DNA from: CAIVAT01 sp037128705
GTDB lineage: Bacteria; Bacteroidota; Bacteroidia; Bacteroidales; FEN-979
Assembly (NCBI GenBank): GCA_037128705.1
Contig: JBAXVX010000004.1
Location: 62,001 to 126,000, forward strand
Direction: 5' to 3'
Length of the DNA: 64,000 nucleotides
Below, piece after piece: positions 26,365 through 34,872 of the stretch (positions within the stretch are counted from its first letter, which is position 1; each line of letters opens with the position of its first letter). The notes beneath the pieces are model-generated. The model was not told the origin of the DNA, did no database searches, and saw only the letters and a program-made list of their open reading frames with translations. Made by a program: the position numbers and the translations under genes.

Positions 26365-26528
26365 AGAGTCTAAAAATAAATCAGAAATCAATGATAATAA
26401 AAACAATTAGACTATCCTGTCATCCTGATCGGTATTTCAGGATGTTTTCGTGTTATCCTGTGCTTTTTGGTATTTCCTAACTCGGCAGAATGTCGTTTCT
26501 TTGCATCCGTTGTGAGAAAATAAACAGT

Positions 26529-27848
26529 ATGAAAAAATCAATTTTACCCATTGTCCTTGTTTTGCTTTGTACATCAACCCTTTTATCTCAAAATCCTGAG
26601 CCGAAAAAACCAGTATTCGGCATCACCTTTTCAGGATATGTAAAGACCGATCTTTTCTTCGATTCACGCCAAACTGTCGGACTTCGTGAGGGTCATTTCC
26701 TGTTATTCCCCGAAAATGAAAAACCGGATGCAGAAGGAAATGACATAAATGCCAAGGCAAACTATAATATTTTATCCATCCAGACCCGCCTGGCGGGGAC
26801 CATCACCGCCCCGGATGCGCTGGGTGCAAAAACCTCCGGGTATATTGAGGCGGAGTTCTTCGGGAATATCAATCCTGCGATTAACTCCTTCAGGTTAAGG
26901 CATGCCTGGGTAAAATTAACCTGGCCGAAAACAGAACTTTTGGTTGGTCAGTGGTGGCATCCCATGTTCGTTCCCGAATGCTCCCCTGGCACTGTATCTT
27001 TTAATACCGGGGCCCCCTTTGTGGTTTTTTCCCGGAACCCGCAGATCAAGCTGACCCAATCGATCGGAAAGGTCAGGATTGCCCTGACAGTGCTTTCGCA
27101 GGTTGACTTTGTCAGCGACGGCCCCGACGGTCCCAATGCAAAATACCTGCGCAATTCTGTGTTGCCCGAATCCGACCTCCAGGTGCAGTATGCGACAAAA
27201 AATGATGAAAAAGGAACTGAACTGATCATCGGTGCGGGAATAAATTACCAGCTGCTCACCCCGCGGCTGTCGACTTTGGTCACCCTGACTCCGGCATACG
27301 ACACCGTGATCAACAACCTGGTTTTTCATCACGATGCGACAACCTCATCTTACAAAGTCAACACAAAATCGGGCAGCCTGGCCGGGAACCTTTATGCAAA
27401 GCTGAAGTTGAAACAGGTCACCCTCAAGGCTGGGGCCGAATATGGCGGAAATAACAATGCCTACACGATGCTTGGCGGGTTTGCTGTCAGGTCGGTCACG
27501 GATGCCGAAAAAGGTTTTGTCGACTATGTAAATGTCCGTTCCTTTGCTGCCTGGGCAGAATTCCATACCAATTCGCTGAAGTTGCAACCCGGGTTGTTTA
27601 TCGCCTACGGAAAAAATCTTGGCTGCAGTGAAGAGGCCATCGGGCCCTATTATGCCCGCGGAGCCAATATTGACTATGCCTACCGGATCTCGCCCCGGCT
27701 GGTATTCAACATCAACAAACTCAGGCTTGCCGGTGAACTGGAATACACGGTGGCCGCCTACGGAAAAACGACATCAAAGGGATATGTCTCCGATTCGAAA
27801 GAGATCGGCAACCTCAGGATCTTACTGGGGGTTTATTATTTTTTCTGA
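26529..27848 (+). CDS. Outer-membrane beta-barrel (porin-like) protein of unknown function
   Basis: The 439-residue product starts at ATG 26529 with a signal peptide (SILPIVLVLLCTSTLLSQ). The rest alternates short amphipathic strands and ends with LLGVYYFF, a terminal-aromatic pattern of outer-membrane barrels. RLRHAWVKLTWPKTELLVGQ is like porins of the phosphate-selective or DcaP type, but I cannot assign a substrate. It is transcribed away from the DUF5916 gene. Nothing in the neighbourhood names its role. Confidence 0.75.
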   Translation: MKKSILPIVLVLLCTSTLLSQNPEPKKPVFGITFSGYVKTDLFFDSRQTVGLREGHFLLFPENEKPDAEGNDINAKANYNILSIQTRLAGTITAPDALGAKTSGYIEAEFFGNINPAINSFRLRHAWVKLTWPKTELLVGQWWHPMFVPECSPGTVSFNTGAPFVVFSRNPQIKLTQSIGKVRIALTVLSQVDFVSDGPDGPNAKYLRNSVLPESDLQVQYATKNDEKGTELIIGAGINYQLLTPRLSTLVTLTPAYDTVINNLVFHHDATTSSYKVNTKSGSLAGNLYAKLKLKQVTLKAGAEYGGNNNAYTMLGGFAVRSVTDAEKGFVDYVNVRSFAAWAEFHTNSLKLQPGLFIAYGKNLGCSEEAIGPYYARGANIDYAYRISPRLVFNINKLRLAGELEYTVAAYGKTTSKGYVSDSKEIGNLRILLGVYYFF

Positions 27849-27998
27849 TAGTTCAACTATTATTTAGATTGTAACATCTTACTTTTTCCCTGTTTGAGTG
27901 ATTAAGCAGGGAAACGAACCAAGAGAAAGAATTGGGTATAAAATACCGGGATCAGGGTAAAACTGAGGTTTTCACAAATGGGGATAACCTCACTCCAT

Positions 27999-28502
27999 CT
28001 ATTTAATTTGGTACGTCGCCGGATCCAGCGCCCTGGGGGTCCACATCTTCAAAAAGGTGACCACCTTGGCCGTATCATAGCCCTTCACCTGGCAATGTTC
28101 GAGAATACCCGAATCCTGTATGTGCAGTTGCTTCCCTTCACCATTGAGAACGACGAATACAGGATACCCAAACCGGTTGGGATATTCAAAATCACGGAAA
28201 AGGTTATTATCCCTTTTCTTCTTATCCTGCGGAACATTGAGCAGCATGTAAACATAATTGGCCTTTAACAGGGAATCAATGGGTTTCGCACCATTGGCCA
28301 TGTTGTGAAACCGTATACACCACGGGCACCAGTTGCCCCCGAACTGAATCAGCACATGTTTGTTCTCTTTTTTCGCCTGGGCAATCGCTTTTTTCAGGTC
28401 AGCCCGTGGATCGGCGTTCTCATTATAGGGTTTTGTTGTCTCCTGAGCGAAGAGAGAAAGGGTGAAAAATATCATTAAAACTAAAAACGAATACCTCTTC
28501 AT
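27999..28502 (-). CDS. Exported thioredoxin-fold protein
   Basis: The 167-residue protein has a signal peptide (YSFLVLMIFFTLSLFAQ) and a thioredoxin-like domain with an active-site motif WCPWC in GGNWCPWCIRF, followed by the cis-proline strand NRFGYPVFVVL. This is close to the DUF255/thioredoxin_7 group that acts in the periplasm as a reductase or isomerase. The first residues before the domain (ADPRADLKKAIAQAKKENK) are typical of that group. It is alone on its strand; partner unknown. Confidence 0.88.
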   Translation of the reverse strand: MKRYSFLVLMIFFTLSLFAQETTKPYNENADPRADLKKAIAQAKKENKHVLIQFGGNWCPWCIRFHNMANGAKPIDSLLKANYVYMLLNVPQDKKKRDNNLFRDFEYPNRFGYPVFVVLNGEGKQLHIQDSGILEHCQVKGYDTAKVVTFLKMWTPRALDPATYQIK

Positions 28503-28595
28503 AGATTACCTTTTTGGATGGTTAAAAACTAAACAGGATAAATAACTGTTACAAAAGTAAATACTTAATGTTCATATGGGCCGAATGAAAGGAGT

Positions 28596-29153
28596 TTAAA
28601 AAGGTAATATTTTCTTACCCCGCGCCTCCTCCAGTACTTCTGCCATGGCCAGGTATATAGCCGATAGTCCGCAAATGATCCCTTCATACCCCGCAATGGT
28701 CCCTATTAGAGACGAACCGCTCCAGTCGCGTATGGCAAGCAGGAAAAACAGGATCCAAAGGGAAAGAAAAATGAACTGAAGGCAGACACTTTTTCCGAAA
28801 GTACCTATCCACATAAAAAAGGTGAATATCCCCCACATGAACAGATACCAACCCATGTAGGCCTCTTCTGTCTTGATTCCTTTTCCGGCACTCATTTCGG
28901 GCAGGAGCCATAGGGCTACCAGGGTGAGCCAGAACATCCCATAGGATATAAAAGCGGTCATTCCAAACGTATTCCCCTTTTTGAATTCAAGAATTCCTGC
29001 AATAACCTGGGCGATGCCGCCGTAAAATATCCCCATGGCCAGGACCATGGCACTTACCGGGAAAAATCCTGCATTGTGGATGTTGAGTAATACTGTAGTC
29101 ATCCCAAACCCCATCAACCCCAGGGGTGCCGGATTGGCTAATTTTTGTTCCAT
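28596..29153 (-). CDS. satP: Acetate/succinate transporter, GPR1/FUN34/YaaH (SatP) family
   Basis: The 185-residue product begins at ATG 29153; a GTG at 29222 would add 23 residues lacking the family start. The family signature NPAPLGLMGFGMTT sits at residues 7-20, and six hydrophobic helices follow. SatP proteins are acetate or succinate-proton channels of the inner membrane. The gene is downstream of the ACP/alpha-oxoamine synthase pair and the AcsA-type synthetase on the same strand, so it may bring in acetate for that set, although a hairpin at 29197-29229 may separate the transcripts. Confidence 0.88.
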   Translation of the reverse strand: MEQKLANPAPLGLMGFGMTTVLLNIHNAGFFPVSAMVLAMGIFYGGIAQVIAGILEFKKGNTFGMTAFISYGMFWLTLVALWLLPEMSAGKGIKTEEAYMGWYLFMWGIFTFFMWIGTFGKSVCLQFIFLSLWILFFLLAIRDWSGSSLIGTIAGYEGIICGLSAIYLAMAEVLEEARGKKILPF

Positions 29154-29196
29154 AAATCTGAGTTTTTTCGAATAAAAAAATAGCTGGTAAGTAAAA

Positions 29197-29229
29197 TAGC
29201 GAAGTAGGGGAAATTTCCCCACCCCGCTA
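29197..29229 (-). terminator. Hairpin between the oxoamine synthase and satP genes
   Basis: On the minus strand TAGCGGGGTGGGGAAA can pair with TTTCCCCTACTTCGCTA, with the core GGGGAAATTTCCCC fully palindromic, followed by TTTTAC. It lies 24 bases after the synthase stop. It could be an intrinsic terminator or a leader structure for satP; the T run is short. Confidence 0.5.
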
Positions 29230-29253
29230 AATCACTATCTCATTACCTCTGTT

Positions 29254-30501
29254 TTACATCCCATACCTGTCAATGATCTCCTGCTTGCTCCTGCCGAGAA
29301 TATCATATTTTTTACCCACCTTCCTGAATGCATCCAAGGCCTTTTCAAGATGATGGATCTCATGGCCTGCAGAAATCTGGGTGCGGATCCGAGCCTGGCC
29401 CTGCGGGACGACCGGGAAGAAAAATCCGATGGCATAAATTCCCTCATCATACAGGTCGCGCGATACATCCTGTGCCAGTTTTGCATTGAAAAGCATTACC
29501 GGAACAATCGGTGTATCTCCTGCCTTGATGATCAGTCCGGCATCAAGAAGCCCTTTACGCCAGAAAGCGGTATTGCTTTCAAGCTTGTCGCGACGGTCAG
29601 TGGAGGCGGAAAGGATTTCCAGGACTTTGATCACCCCGGCTACTACCGGAGGTGCGATGGTGTTGGAGAAAAGGTACGGACGAGCCTTCTGACGGCACAT
29701 CTCAACCAGCTCCTTACGGCCGGAAACACATCCGCCGGATGCACCTCCCAACCCTTTGCCAAAGGTGGTGGTGATGATGTCGATTTTCCCCATCACGCCA
29801 CAGTGTTCATGGGTGCCACGACCGGTTTTCCCGATAAACCCGCTGGAATGGGATTCATCCACAAAGAGCAGGGCATCATATTTTTCGCACAGTTCAACCA
29901 TTTTATCCAGTTTCGCCGTGTCGCCATCCATGGAGAAAACACCGTCGGTGATTACGAGTTTCAGGCGTTTGTCGTTGTGAAGCTGCAACTTCTCCTCCAG
30001 GTGTTCCATGTCGGAATGCTTGAAGGTGTCGTGCATGGCGCTGCACAAACGGATCCCATCAATGATGGAGGCATGAACCAGCCGGTCGGAGATCATCACG
30101 TCGTCCTTGGTCAGAACGGCTTCGAACACGCCGGCATTGGCATCCATGCAGGAGGGAAAGAGAATGGTGTCCTCCGTTCCAAGGAATTTTGTGACCATCT
30201 GTTCCAGGGTGCGGTGAATATCCTGTGTTCCGCAGATAAAGCGGACAGACGACATCCCGTAACCATGTGAATCGAGGCCGGCATGGGCCGCTTTAACTAC
30301 TTCGGGATGACTCGACATGCCCAGGTAGTTGTTGGCGCAGATGTTAATGACTTTTTTAAGCGGGGCCCCGGCCGGAAATTCAACTTCGATGTCGGCAGCC
30401 TGAGATGAATGAATGAAACGCTCCTGTTTGAAAAGGCCTGCATCTTTGAGGCCGGTCAGAATGTCGGAGTACATCCCGCGGGTTGTATTGGAATAAGCCA
30501 T
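29254..30501 (-). CDS. Kbl-like alpha-oxoamine synthase, PLP-dependent, paired with an ACP
   Basis: The 415-residue protein belongs to the alpha-oxoamine synthase family (Kbl, BioF, HemA, SPT). PLP residues are His143 (LVHASIID), Asp215 (FVDESHSSG) and Lys249 (TTTFGKGLGGASGG). It is nearer to Kbl than to SPT by eye (ICANNYLGMS, VRFICGTQD, FFPVVPQGQARIRTQIS). It differs from the canonical Kbl at 35455-36651 at the substrate-side block LFPSCMDANAG and has a C-terminal tail of about 15 extra residues. The ACP gene directly upstream (9 bases apart, shared Shine-Dalgarno/stop) suggests an acyl-ACP donor, as for bacterial sphingolipid, sulfonolipid or prodiginine oxoamine synthases. Amino acid and acyl substrates are unknown. 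A full AGGAGG site is present, unlike most genes here. Confidence 0.85.
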   Translation of the reverse strand: MAYSNTTRGMYSDILTGLKDAGLFKQERFIHSSQAADIEVEFPAGAPLKKVINICANNYLGMSSHPEVVKAAHAGLDSHGYGMSSVRFICGTQDIHRTLEQMVTKFLGTEDTILFPSCMDANAGVFEAVLTKDDVMISDRLVHASIIDGIRLCSAMHDTFKHSDMEHLEEKLQLHNDKRLKLVITDGVFSMDGDTAKLDKMVELCEKYDALLFVDESHSSGFIGKTGRGTHEHCGVMGKIDIITTTFGKGLGGASGGCVSGRKELVEMCRQKARPYLFSNTIAPPVVAGVIKVLEILSASTDRRDKLESNTAFWRKGLLDAGLIIKAGDTPIVPVMLFNAKLAQDVSRDLYDEGIYAIGFFFPVVPQGQARIRTQISAGHEIHHLEKALDAFRKVGKKYDILGRSKQEIIDRYGM

Positions 30502-30506
30502 GTTTA

Positions 30507-30512
30507 CCTCCT
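30507..30512 (-). promoter_or_regulatory. Perfect Shine-Dalgarno site of the oxoamine synthase
   Basis: The minus strand reads AGGAGG, five bases before ATG 30501. It shares two bases with the TAG stop of the ACP gene, so both genes are probably translated by re-initiation. Most genes in this window lack any such site, so this decides the start and hints at an outside origin or tight stoichiometry. Confidence 0.8.
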
Positions 30513-30753
30513 ATTTTATATATTCCCTGACCAGTTTGCAAATCTTGTTCACCGAATCGAAAGCTTCCGGGGTTGCCTTATCATCAGGAATTGAAATGTT
30601 GTACTTGTTTTCCAGGAACCGCTTGAGCGAAACCATCGAAAAACTGTCCACAATGCCTCCCGAAATCAGCGGGGAATCGTAGGTAAGTTCAGTGTCATCT
30701 TCCACGTATTCTTTGATCACATAATTTTTGATAATTTCCTGCATTTCATCCAT
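30511..30753 (-). CDS. Stand-alone acyl carrier protein
   Basis: The 80-residue acidic protein has the four-helix ACP pattern with the phosphopantetheine site GGIVDSFSMVSL (Ser37). The DSF form differs from the DSL of fatty-acid-synthase ACPs and suits a specialised carrier. The start is preceded by AGGAG nine bases upstream. It lies between an AcsA-type synthetase and the alpha-oxoamine synthase, and a holo-ACP synthase gene is the first of the same-strand set. It probably carries the acyl group handed to the synthase (inference). No fab genes are adjacent, so it is unlikely to be the housekeeping AcpP. Confidence 0.9.
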   Translation of the reverse strand: MDEMQEIIKNYVIKEYVEDDTELTYDSPLISGGIVDSFSMVSLKRFLENKYNISIPDDKATPEAFDSVNKICKLVREYIK

Positions 30754-30812
30754 GATGAGTTTCTCCTATGTTATGGGTTAATTGTTTGTTATGAACCTTT
30801 TCTTGTTCAAAT

Positions 30813-30868
30813 TTCTATTATTCTATTGTTCCTTTATTCTAATGTTCTATTGTTCTACTGTTCTGATA
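30813..30868. repeat. Octamer tandem repeat, seven units
   Basis: Seven consecutive 8-base units related to ttctattg: ttctatta, ttctattg, ttccttta, ttctaatg, ttctattg, ttctactg, ttctgata. It fills much of the 133-base gap between the AcsA-type synthetase and ACP genes. The unit length is constant although the sequence drifts. Confidence 0.8.
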
Positions 30869-30886
30869 TCCTCTTCCCCGCCCCGC

Positions 30887-32590
30887 CTAATCGTTTTCCA
30901 GGGTTGACGTATCCCCGATCTCCTCTCCCCACTCCTTCGCATGGAGGATGCGGCGCATGATCTTCCCGCTGCGGGTTTTTGGCAGGTTGTCGATGAATTC
31001 GATCTCCTGAGGCATGGCCAGGGGTGACAGTTTCTTGCGGACAAAATTCATGATGTCAAGGTCGAGATCCTTACTTCCCACAAACCCCGGTTTGAGGGTA
31101 ACAAAGGCTTTCACCACCTCCATGTTCACAAAATCGGGCTTTGCAACCACGGCCGATTCAGCCACAGCCGGATGTTCCAGCAATGCAGATTCTACTTCGA
31201 ATGGGCTCACAAGGTGTCCTCCCGTGTTGATGACATCATCATCCCGCCCTACAAACCAGAAATATCCCTCATTGTCAATGCTTGAGCGGTCGCCTGGCAG
31301 GTACCATCCGTTCTGGAATTTCTTTTTATAGGTCTCCTCATTGCGCCAGTATGTGCGCATCATGGATGGCCATCCGGGTTTGATGGCAATCAAACCGATT
31401 TTTCCCGATTCGCCAAATGGTTCGTAGGTTTCTGCGTCAATAACGGTAGCGGTAATTCCGGGGAAGGGTTTCCCCATGGAACCGGGTTTTATTTTCATCC
31501 CGGGGAAGTTGCTGATCATCATCGACCCGGTTTCAGTCTGCCAATAGGTGTCAAGGAAGGGTTTGCCAAATATCTTTTCCGACCAGATCACCGCTTCGCT
31601 GTTCAATGGTTCTCCTACCGAAGCAAGGTGCCGAAGTGAGGAAAGGTCATACTTCTTTATCACCTCGTCTCCTGCTTTCATCAGTGACCGGATTGCTGTC
31701 GGAGCCGAATACCACATGCTGATCTTGTGCTTCTCAATAAACCGGTACCAGTTGTCGGCCGAAAATCCGGCATCCAGAACGCATTGGGTCACCCCATTGC
31801 TAAAGGCTCCGATAATCCCATAGGAGGTCCCGGTAACCCATCCCGGATCGGCCGTGCACCAGTAAATATCAGAACCCTGCAGGTCGAGTACCCACCTGGA
31901 GGTGAGATATTGCGAAATAAGTGAATAATGAACATGCTTTACCCCCTTGGGCTGGCCGGTGGTCCCCGATGTATAATGTAAAACCGACGGGGATTCTGCA
32001 TAGGTCGGATGTATCTTGAATTTTTCGATCTTTTCAGCTTTGTCCATGTCGAAGGCAACTTCGCGGTCGAGCAAAGGCTTGGCCGGATCGGCATCCACGA
32101 TGATCAGGTGTTTGAGATAGGGCATTTTGTCCATGATCTTCCGCACCTTGGGGGCATGTTTCTTCTGGGTGATGATGGCCGTGGTTTGTGCATTGTCGAG
32201 GCGCACAAACAGGGATTCGTCGCCAAAAGCGGAGAACAGCGGTTGGGCAATGCCACCCATCTTCAGGATGCCGAGAAACCCAATATACAGCTCCGGTATC
32301 TTGTCCATGAAGAGACATACGCGGTCCTCGGGCTGTACCCCCAAATCCCGCAGAAATTGTCCTACTGTATTGCTGTTGAGCCGAAGATCGTTGTAAGTGT
32401 AACGTTTTTCATTGCCGGTTGATCCCTCCCAGATCAGGGCTGCTTTATTGCCAAAGCCTTTTTCACAGATCCGGTCGGAACAATACCAACCGATATTGAT
32501 GACGTCACCCGGCACATAATCCAGCTCCTTTTCAGCAATGTTCCAGTCAAAGTTTTTTATGCGTTCCTCGTATGATCCGATATTTGACAT
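30887..32590 (-). CDS. acsA: AMP-forming acetyl/short-chain acyl-CoA synthetase, AcsA type
   Basis: The 567-residue protein begins at ATG 32590; a longer frame to 32671 would run into a repeat. It is a complete ANL enzyme: YTSGTTGQPKGVKH for ATP, DTYWQTETG, YLPGDRSSIDNEGYFWFVGRDDDVI hinge region, and the acylating lysine in KTRSGKIMRR. Length fits B. subtilis-type AcsA. The Trp in YWQTETG is the residue that limits Acs enzymes to short acids, so acetate or propionate is the likely substrate. It precedes the ACP gene by 133 bases and follows the holo-ACP synthase gene by 114 bases. It may charge the ACP pathway with acetyl-CoA or simply support acetate use with satP. Confidence 0.9.
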   Translation of the reverse strand: MSNIGSYEERIKNFDWNIAEKELDYVPGDVINIGWYCSDRICEKGFGNKAALIWEGSTGNEKRYTYNDLRLNSNTVGQFLRDLGVQPEDRVCLFMDKIPELYIGFLGILKMGGIAQPLFSAFGDESLFVRLDNAQTTAIITQKKHAPKVRKIMDKMPYLKHLIIVDADPAKPLLDREVAFDMDKAEKIEKFKIHPTYAESPSVLHYTSGTTGQPKGVKHVHYSLISQYLTSRWVLDLQGSDIYWCTADPGWVTGTSYGIIGAFSNGVTQCVLDAGFSADNWYRFIEKHKISMWYSAPTAIRSLMKAGDEVIKKYDLSSLRHLASVGEPLNSEAVIWSEKIFGKPFLDTYWQTETGSMMISNFPGMKIKPGSMGKPFPGITATVIDAETYEPFGESGKIGLIAIKPGWPSMMRTYWRNEETYKKKFQNGWYLPGDRSSIDNEGYFWFVGRDDDVINTGGHLVSPFEVESALLEHPAVAESAVVAKPDFVNMEVVKAFVTLKPGFVGSKDLDLDIMNFVRKKLSPLAMPQEIEFIDNLPKTRSGKIMRRILHAKEWGEEIGDTSTLEND

Positions 32591-32606
32591 AGTTCTGGAA
32601 TTTAGA

Positions 32607-32641
32607 ATGTGAGGATTTGAAAATGTGAGGATTTGAAAATG
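32607..32641. repeat. 16-base tandem repeat, two exact copies
   Basis: The unit atgtgaggatttgaaa is present twice in exact tandem (32607-32622, 32623-32638), followed by the start of a third copy. The unit is two related octamers. The same words occur at 19675-19792. It lies just upstream of acsA. Confidence 0.85.
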
Positions 32642-32704
32642 TCTGCAGATATTGCTCCGTAGGCGCAACATTTTAAAAGTGGTATGAGAAAATTTGCAAA
32701 TTGT

Positions 32705-33112
32705 TTAAAAAGGTTCCTTGACATTGGGATTTGCAATTTCACATTCGAGTATTACAATAGCAGTTGCAAGTTCTTTTAGATGCGATAAAGATACATGTAT
32801 TTTTGAGATTGACAAATCGGTGGTCAATTCTTTTGCTTTACCGGAAACCCGGATGAATGGCTTTCCAAGCTCGTCGTGGTATACCTCAATATCACCGAAC
32901 CGGATGCCAAACCGCCAGCCGGTTCCAATGGCTTTCAGGAACGCCTCTTTGGCTGAAAACCGTGCGGCATAATTTTCATACTTATGCTTTTTTGTTTCGC
33001 AATAGGCAATCTCCTCCGCTGTGAAAATTTTATCCCTGAAACCGATATCACGCTGCATCACTTTCTCAATGCGCGCCACTTCAATAATGTCGGTTCCTAT
33101 GCCATAAATCAT
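32705..33112 (-). CDS. acpS: Holo-[acyl-carrier-protein] synthase
   Basis: The 135-residue protein is a complete AcpS-type phosphopantetheinyl transferase: GIGTDIIEVARIEK (Asp8 region, magnesium/CoA), FTAEEIAYC, AARFSAKEAFLKAIGTG with the catalytic Glu-Lys, and HVSLSHLKELATAIVILE. It transfers 4'-phosphopantetheine from CoA to the ACP serine. Being first in the same-strand set acpS-acsA-ACP-oxoamine synthase, it may serve the dedicated ACP next door, although AcpS is often also the housekeeping enzyme and this may be the only copy in the genome. Confidence 0.93.
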   Translation of the reverse strand: MIYGIGTDIIEVARIEKVMQRDIGFRDKIFTAEEIAYCETKKHKYENYAARFSAKEAFLKAIGTGWRFGIRFGDIEVYHDELGKPFIRVSGKAKELTTDLSISKIHVSLSHLKELATAIVILECEIANPNVKEPF

Positions 33113-33227
33113 AACCTGTGCAAATTACAATTTCTTTTGAATCTGTGAAATGGTCCGGGCCGATTATAATGTTTCCTTTGTTTTTGTCCACTTTATCTTT
33201 ACTTTTATCCGGTCAATCACGCTTCAT

Positions 33228-34715
33228 ATGAAAAATTTATTGATCCCTTTTCTGTTTTTCTGGGTCAACCTGGTTGCTGCCCAGGATTACCAGAACCTCT
33301 GCAGCCCCGGAATTACCCTTTTCCAGGGAAACGACGGGTACTTTAAAGCCTTCCGGCCGGATTCGCAGGAGCTACCGGGAAACTCCGATACGATATTCTA
33401 TTCTTACCGGGCAATCCGTGATTCGATACTGTTCTCATTCGACTGCAGAGACACCTCCAACGGAGATGCTTTGGGAAGGAAAATATGGAAGCATCACGAC
33501 GGCTGGTTCTGGTTCTTCAACAAGCATAATGACACCATTAAGCTAAATACTCTGGCCTCACTCAACGAATCCTGGCAATATTGTCCGCTTCCAGGCAATG
33601 GCTATCTGCAGGCGACTGTTTCTGCGATCATGACTGACAGCGTTGCCGGAACCACCGATCAGGTAAAAGTGATCACTTTCCAGGCTAAAAATGGTGCAGG
33701 AAACAACATATCCTCCATCTTCAACCAGAAGGAGATCAAACTCAGCCAGCATTTCGGACTGTCAAAGATGTATGACGTTTATTGGACTCCCTATGATACC
33801 CTGAATGTATTGCTGATCGGAAAAACAACTCCCATCCTGGGCATTCAGCCTTTTACCTGGGCTGAGGTTTATGACTACAATATTGGCGACGAATTTCATT
33901 ATTCAGGGCGCGATAACTGGGTGGGAGGCGGAGGCATAGAATGGAAATCCATTAAAAAGATTCTGGGGAAAACCCTTTATGGCAGTTCCGATTCAGTTCA
34001 TTACCAGGTGGAGGTGTGCAAAAAAATATGGTACCCGGTTCCACCGCCCAATACAAGTTCAACCTACGACACCCTTGTTGAATCCTATAATTTCAACCAG
34101 CTTTCGGCCGATTCAACCCTCAATATGCTGCCGGATGAATTTAAGAGAAATGAGATGGGGGCGGCAGCCTATTCACGCAAATTCAGTGATTTCAACCACA
34201 GGCAGGCCCAGATTTTTAATGTCAATGGATCTCAGTGGGATTGGAACAACAGCTGTTTCAGCGATCCTTTTGAAATTTATGGCCCAATTTCCGATTTTGT
34301 TCCGGGACTGGGGTTGACAAACTGGATCTACCAGGTGGCGGATATTTCAGTAGAAACACATACCAGCAACCTGGTCTATTTTAAAAAAGGGACGGAAGTC
34401 TGGGGAACGCCGGTCTCGACCGATTGTTCCATCCTGCTCGGCACCGGTGAAAAGGTGATTTCTCCCGTATCATCCATCGAGGTATATCCGAATCCTGCCG
34501 AAACTGAGGTCCGGATCAGGTTGAACAATTTCAGCCCGGATGGAAATTTTCACTTTTCTCTTTATGACTGTTCGGGGGAAAAGGTAAGGGATGGAAAACT
34601 CTCAGCAAATCCGTTCCTTTTCAACCGCGACGACCTCGCCCCCGGGCTTTACCTTCTCATTGTCACCGATGGGGACGGGAGAATCACCGGAAATAACAAA
34701 ATCAATTTCAGGTAG
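33228..34715 (+). CDS. Exported protein of unknown function with T9SS sorting domain
   Basis: The 495-residue product starts at ATG 33228, immediately before a signal peptide (LLIPFLFFWVNLVAAQ). The middle 390 residues have no motif I recognise. The final 80 begin with SIEVYPNPAETEVRIRLN and contain LYDCSGEKV and LAPGLYLLIVTDGDG, a type A T9SS C-terminal domain. It is therefore probably exported across the outer membrane. It diverges from acpS. Composition is rich in Asn, Ser and Trp like other secreted Bacteroidota proteins. Confidence 0.85.
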   Translation: MKNLLIPFLFFWVNLVAAQDYQNLCSPGITLFQGNDGYFKAFRPDSQELPGNSDTIFYSYRAIRDSILFSFDCRDTSNGDALGRKIWKHHDGWFWFFNKHNDTIKLNTLASLNESWQYCPLPGNGYLQATVSAIMTDSVAGTTDQVKVITFQAKNGAGNNISSIFNQKEIKLSQHFGLSKMYDVYWTPYDTLNVLLIGKTTPILGIQPFTWAEVYDYNIGDEFHYSGRDNWVGGGGIEWKSIKKILGKTLYGSSDSVHYQVEVCKKIWYPVPPPNTSSTYDTLVESYNFNQLSADSTLNMLPDEFKRNEMGAAAYSRKFSDFNHRQAQIFNVNGSQWDWNNSCFSDPFEIYGPISDFVPGLGLTNWIYQVADISVETHTSNLVYFKKGTEVWGTPVSTDCSILLGTGEKVISPVSSIEVYPNPAETEVRIRLNNFSPDGNFHFSLYDCSGEKVRDGKLSANPFLFNRDDLAPGLYLLIVTDGDGRITGNNKINFR

Positions 34716-34872
34716 CAGCCCTGGCAGCCTTCCAGCCTTTTCAATAGCCAAACCTTAGCCTTCCGGGATAAGAACGTCTAAGTATTTCAACATTTTCGGT
34801 TTTTGGTATTACCTTTTCTCCTTAAACGGATTAAGCAATAAATAGAGTTAATAACGCTTAAAATTCGTTAAA

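Noticed and set aside
29254..30501. Firm call as serine palmitoyltransferase
   Set aside because: The ACP neighbour fits, but the protein reads closer to Kbl and no other sphingolipid gene is in the window. Kept as one hypothesis only.
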